DNA from: Actinomycetes bacterium | GTDB taxonomy: Bacteria > Actinomycetota > Actinomycetes > Mycobacteriales > Mycobacteriaceae | Reading direction: 5' to 3' | NCBI GenBank assembly: GCA_023418505.1 | Contig: JAEZZR010000002.1 | Coordinates: 1-64,000, forward strand | Length of the DNA: 64,000 nt | Shown here: piece after piece, positions 62,662 to 64,000 of the stretch | Position numbering within the stretch: position 1 is the first letter of the stretch | Layout: the number at the start of each line of letters is the position of its first letter | Notes under the pieces: generated by a model | Told to the model about the DNA's origin: nothing | Database searches by the model: none | Seen by the model: only the letters and a program-made list of their open reading frames with translations | Made by a program: the position numbers and the translations under genes

Positions 62662-64000
62662 TCTGGATCCTTCTTGCGCTTAGCTTTCCGTGGCGTCTTG
62701 GGCTTTTCTGGTCCCACACCCGGTTTGAAGCCAACGGGTTTATCCATCAGTGGTGGGCCAACTTCCATCATCTTGTTCTCACGCACCAAGCGCAGATAAC
62801 TACGGCGCGCTTCGCGTTCCGCCTGATAAGTCGGATCTTGCTGCACGCCCTTGATCAGAGCCAGCATCATGATCACCACTACGATCATGAATGGCGAACC
62901 AGACACGATGATGATGCGCTGCAGTGGCGTCAGGATCTCTTCGCCACCGGTGAGCAGCAAAGCCACAGCAATCAAGGTGGTCATCAGACCCCAGATGCCG
63001 GTGACAATCGGGGTTGGATTCACGCGACCCCGCTGGCTCATCGAGCCCATCACAGTGGAAGCAGAGTCTGCCGTGGTGATGAAGAACGTCGCCAGCAACA
63101 TAATCGTAAACGCAGAGATAATGCCTGGCCACGGCAGGTTACCCAAAAGCTCAAACAACATGGCCTCTGGGCGACCGTCGCCCCAAATGCTGCGATCGGT
63201 CTGTTCGAAATGAATTGCGGTGCCACCGAAGATCGCAAACCACAGCACAATCAAGCTGGAAGGCACTACTACGATGCCCACGACGAATTCTCGGATGGTG
63301 CGGCCACGGGAAATACGTGCCAAGAACATGCCCACGAATGGAGTCCAGGCAATCCACCAGACCCAGTAGAAGATCGTCCAGCCGGCCATCCAGTCGGCTA
63401 CGCCCGGGTCACTACTAGAGGCAGAACGTCCCAGCATCTCTGGCAGCTGCGAAATGAAATCACCAATAGACAGCGGGATGGTGTTCAGGATGAAGATGGT
63501 CGGCCCGAAGATCAGAATGAAGATCGACAACATCGCTGCAGTAGCCATGTTGAAGTTCGAAACCCACTGCACACCACGTGCCACACCAGACATCGCGGAT
63601 ACCAAGTAGCCCACCGACAGCAAGCCGATAATTACCAGCATCACGCCCACGGTGGCTTCTTTGATGGCACCAATTGATGCTGCACCGGCAGCGATCTGCG
63701 AGGCGCCCAAACCCAAAGACATCGCGGTACTAAAGACGGTGGCGAAGATAGCAAGAATGTCGATCAACTTGCCGATTGGCCCTTCCGCCCGTCGTACGCC
63801 AATCAACGGTGCACACGCCGCAGAGATCAGCTGCGGGCGACCCAGACGGAAAGTCGTATAAGCGATAGATACGCCAACGACGGCGTAAGTAGCCCAAGCA
63901 ATCGGACCAAAGTGCAGCAGGGTCTGTGCGAATGCAGTTCCTGTGTCCTCTGGTGGATGGCCTGGTACGCCGTCGCGGTAGTGAGACAAAGGCTCGTAGC
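62649..64000 (-). CDS. BCCT family transporter, N-terminus cut by the window edge
   Basis: The reading frame continues past position 64000; 450 residues are visible. Transports glycine betaine, choline or carnitine. The BCCT signature WTIFYWVWWIAWTPFVGMFLARISRGRTIREFVVG is at about residues 210-243 of the visible part, with about 10 of 12 membrane helices in view and conserved Trp residues. The C-terminal tail (about 60 residues) is rich in Lys, Pro and Glu and might sense osmotic state, as in C. glutamicum BetP, but no direct evidence. Substrate unknown. Ends in the repeat array. Confidence 0.9.
   Translation of the reverse strand, partial: YEPLSHYRDGVPGHPPEDTGTAFAQTLLHFGPIAWATYAVVGVSIAYTTFRLGRPQLISAACAPLIGVRRAEGPIGKLIDILAIFATVFSTAMSLGLGASQIAAGAASIGAIKEATVGVMLVIIGLLSVGYLVSAMSGVARGVQWVSNFNMATAAMLSIFILIFGPTIFILNTIPLSIGDFISQLPEMLGRSASSSDPGVADWMAGWTIFYWVWWIAWTPFVGMFLARISRGRTIREFVVGIVVVPSSLIVLWFAIFGGTAIHFEQTDRSIWGDGRPEAMLFELLGNLPWPGIISAFTIMLLATFFITTADSASTVMGSMSQRGRVNPTPIVTGIWGLMTTLIAVALLLTGGEEILTPLQRIIIVSGSPFMIVVVIMMLALIKGVQQDPTYQAEREARRSYLRLVRENKMMEVGPPLMDKPVGFKPGVGPEKPKTPRKAKRKKDPEAES

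Overview
The window is a piece of a high-GC Gram-positive chromosome, almost certainly Corynebacterium. The gene order is corynebacterial: eno-ftsB-DUF501-ppx; mfd-TetR-tRNA(Gln)-glmU-prs-rplY-pth; metG-tatD-rpfB-ksgA-ispE slot-ABC-F; ftsX-ftsE-prfB next to hisN. It also carries an FMN-riboswitch ribM, a PPA1309-family protein beside a UPF0182 giant membrane protein, and an ssrA tag ending ENTQRDYALAA. The species cannot be fixed from the sequence. No rRNA operon or CRISPR array is present.

Layout. 0-5.3 kb: BI-1 membrane protein, succinate-semialdehyde dehydrogenase, a tiny hydrophobic ORF and a membrane alpha/beta-hydrolase, tRNA-Leu. 5.3-15.5 kb, minus strand: ppx, DUF501, ftsB, eno, lytic transglycosylase, mazG, mfd, TetR. 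15.5-23.2 kb, plus strand: tRNA-Gln, glmU, prs, rplY, pth, a lipoprotein, a HAD phosphatase, prfC. 23.2-37.3 kb: ribM under an FMN riboswitch, YwiC-like protein, EspI/ParA-like ATPase, acyl-CoA hydratase/hydrolase, ppk2, ftsX-ftsE-prfB, two inositol-monophosphatase-family genes (the second hisN), a Lys-rich protein, fba, a membrane protein coupled to an SRAP protein, and a Fes-like esterase. 37.3-41.4 kb is an accessory block: an orphan 238-aa protein, small membrane proteins, a frameshifted pentapeptide-repeat remnant, and a replication-initiator-like gene with two HTH regulators next to an initiator tRNA. 41.5-64 kb: UPF0182/PPA1309, SGNH hydrolase, HicB-like ORF, ssrA-smpB, AbgT transporter, carboxylesterase, CDF transporter, ABC-F, degenerate IspE homologue, ksgA, rpfB, tatD, TetR, metG, pabB and a BCCT transporter cut by the window edge.

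Most of the window is core housekeeping: translation quality control (prfB, prfC, pth, ssrA-smpB, ksgA, metG), envelope and division (glmU, ftsB, ftsEX, rpfB), repair (mfd, SRAP, tatD) and phosphate/nucleotide metabolism (prs, ppx, ppk2, mazG).

The most interesting observations are these. (1) The gene in the ispE slot is clearly homologous to IspE but has lost the catalytic Lys, the catalytic Asp and the Gly-rich ATP loop. (2) The 3' end of the initiator tRNA is duplicated (46/60 identities) about 1.77 kb away, bracketing a small integrase-less replication module. (3) Short tandem duplications of 11-18 bp, most often 15 bp, recur at gene ends across the window, sometimes building protein termini. 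(4) A 38-40 residue hydrophobic ORF overlaps the start of the membrane hydrolase. (5) A tRNA with anticodon UAA lacks the long variable arm expected of tRNA-Leu. Many genes also have a TANNNT box 6-8 nt before the start codon and no Shine-Dalgarno, fitting leaderless transcription.
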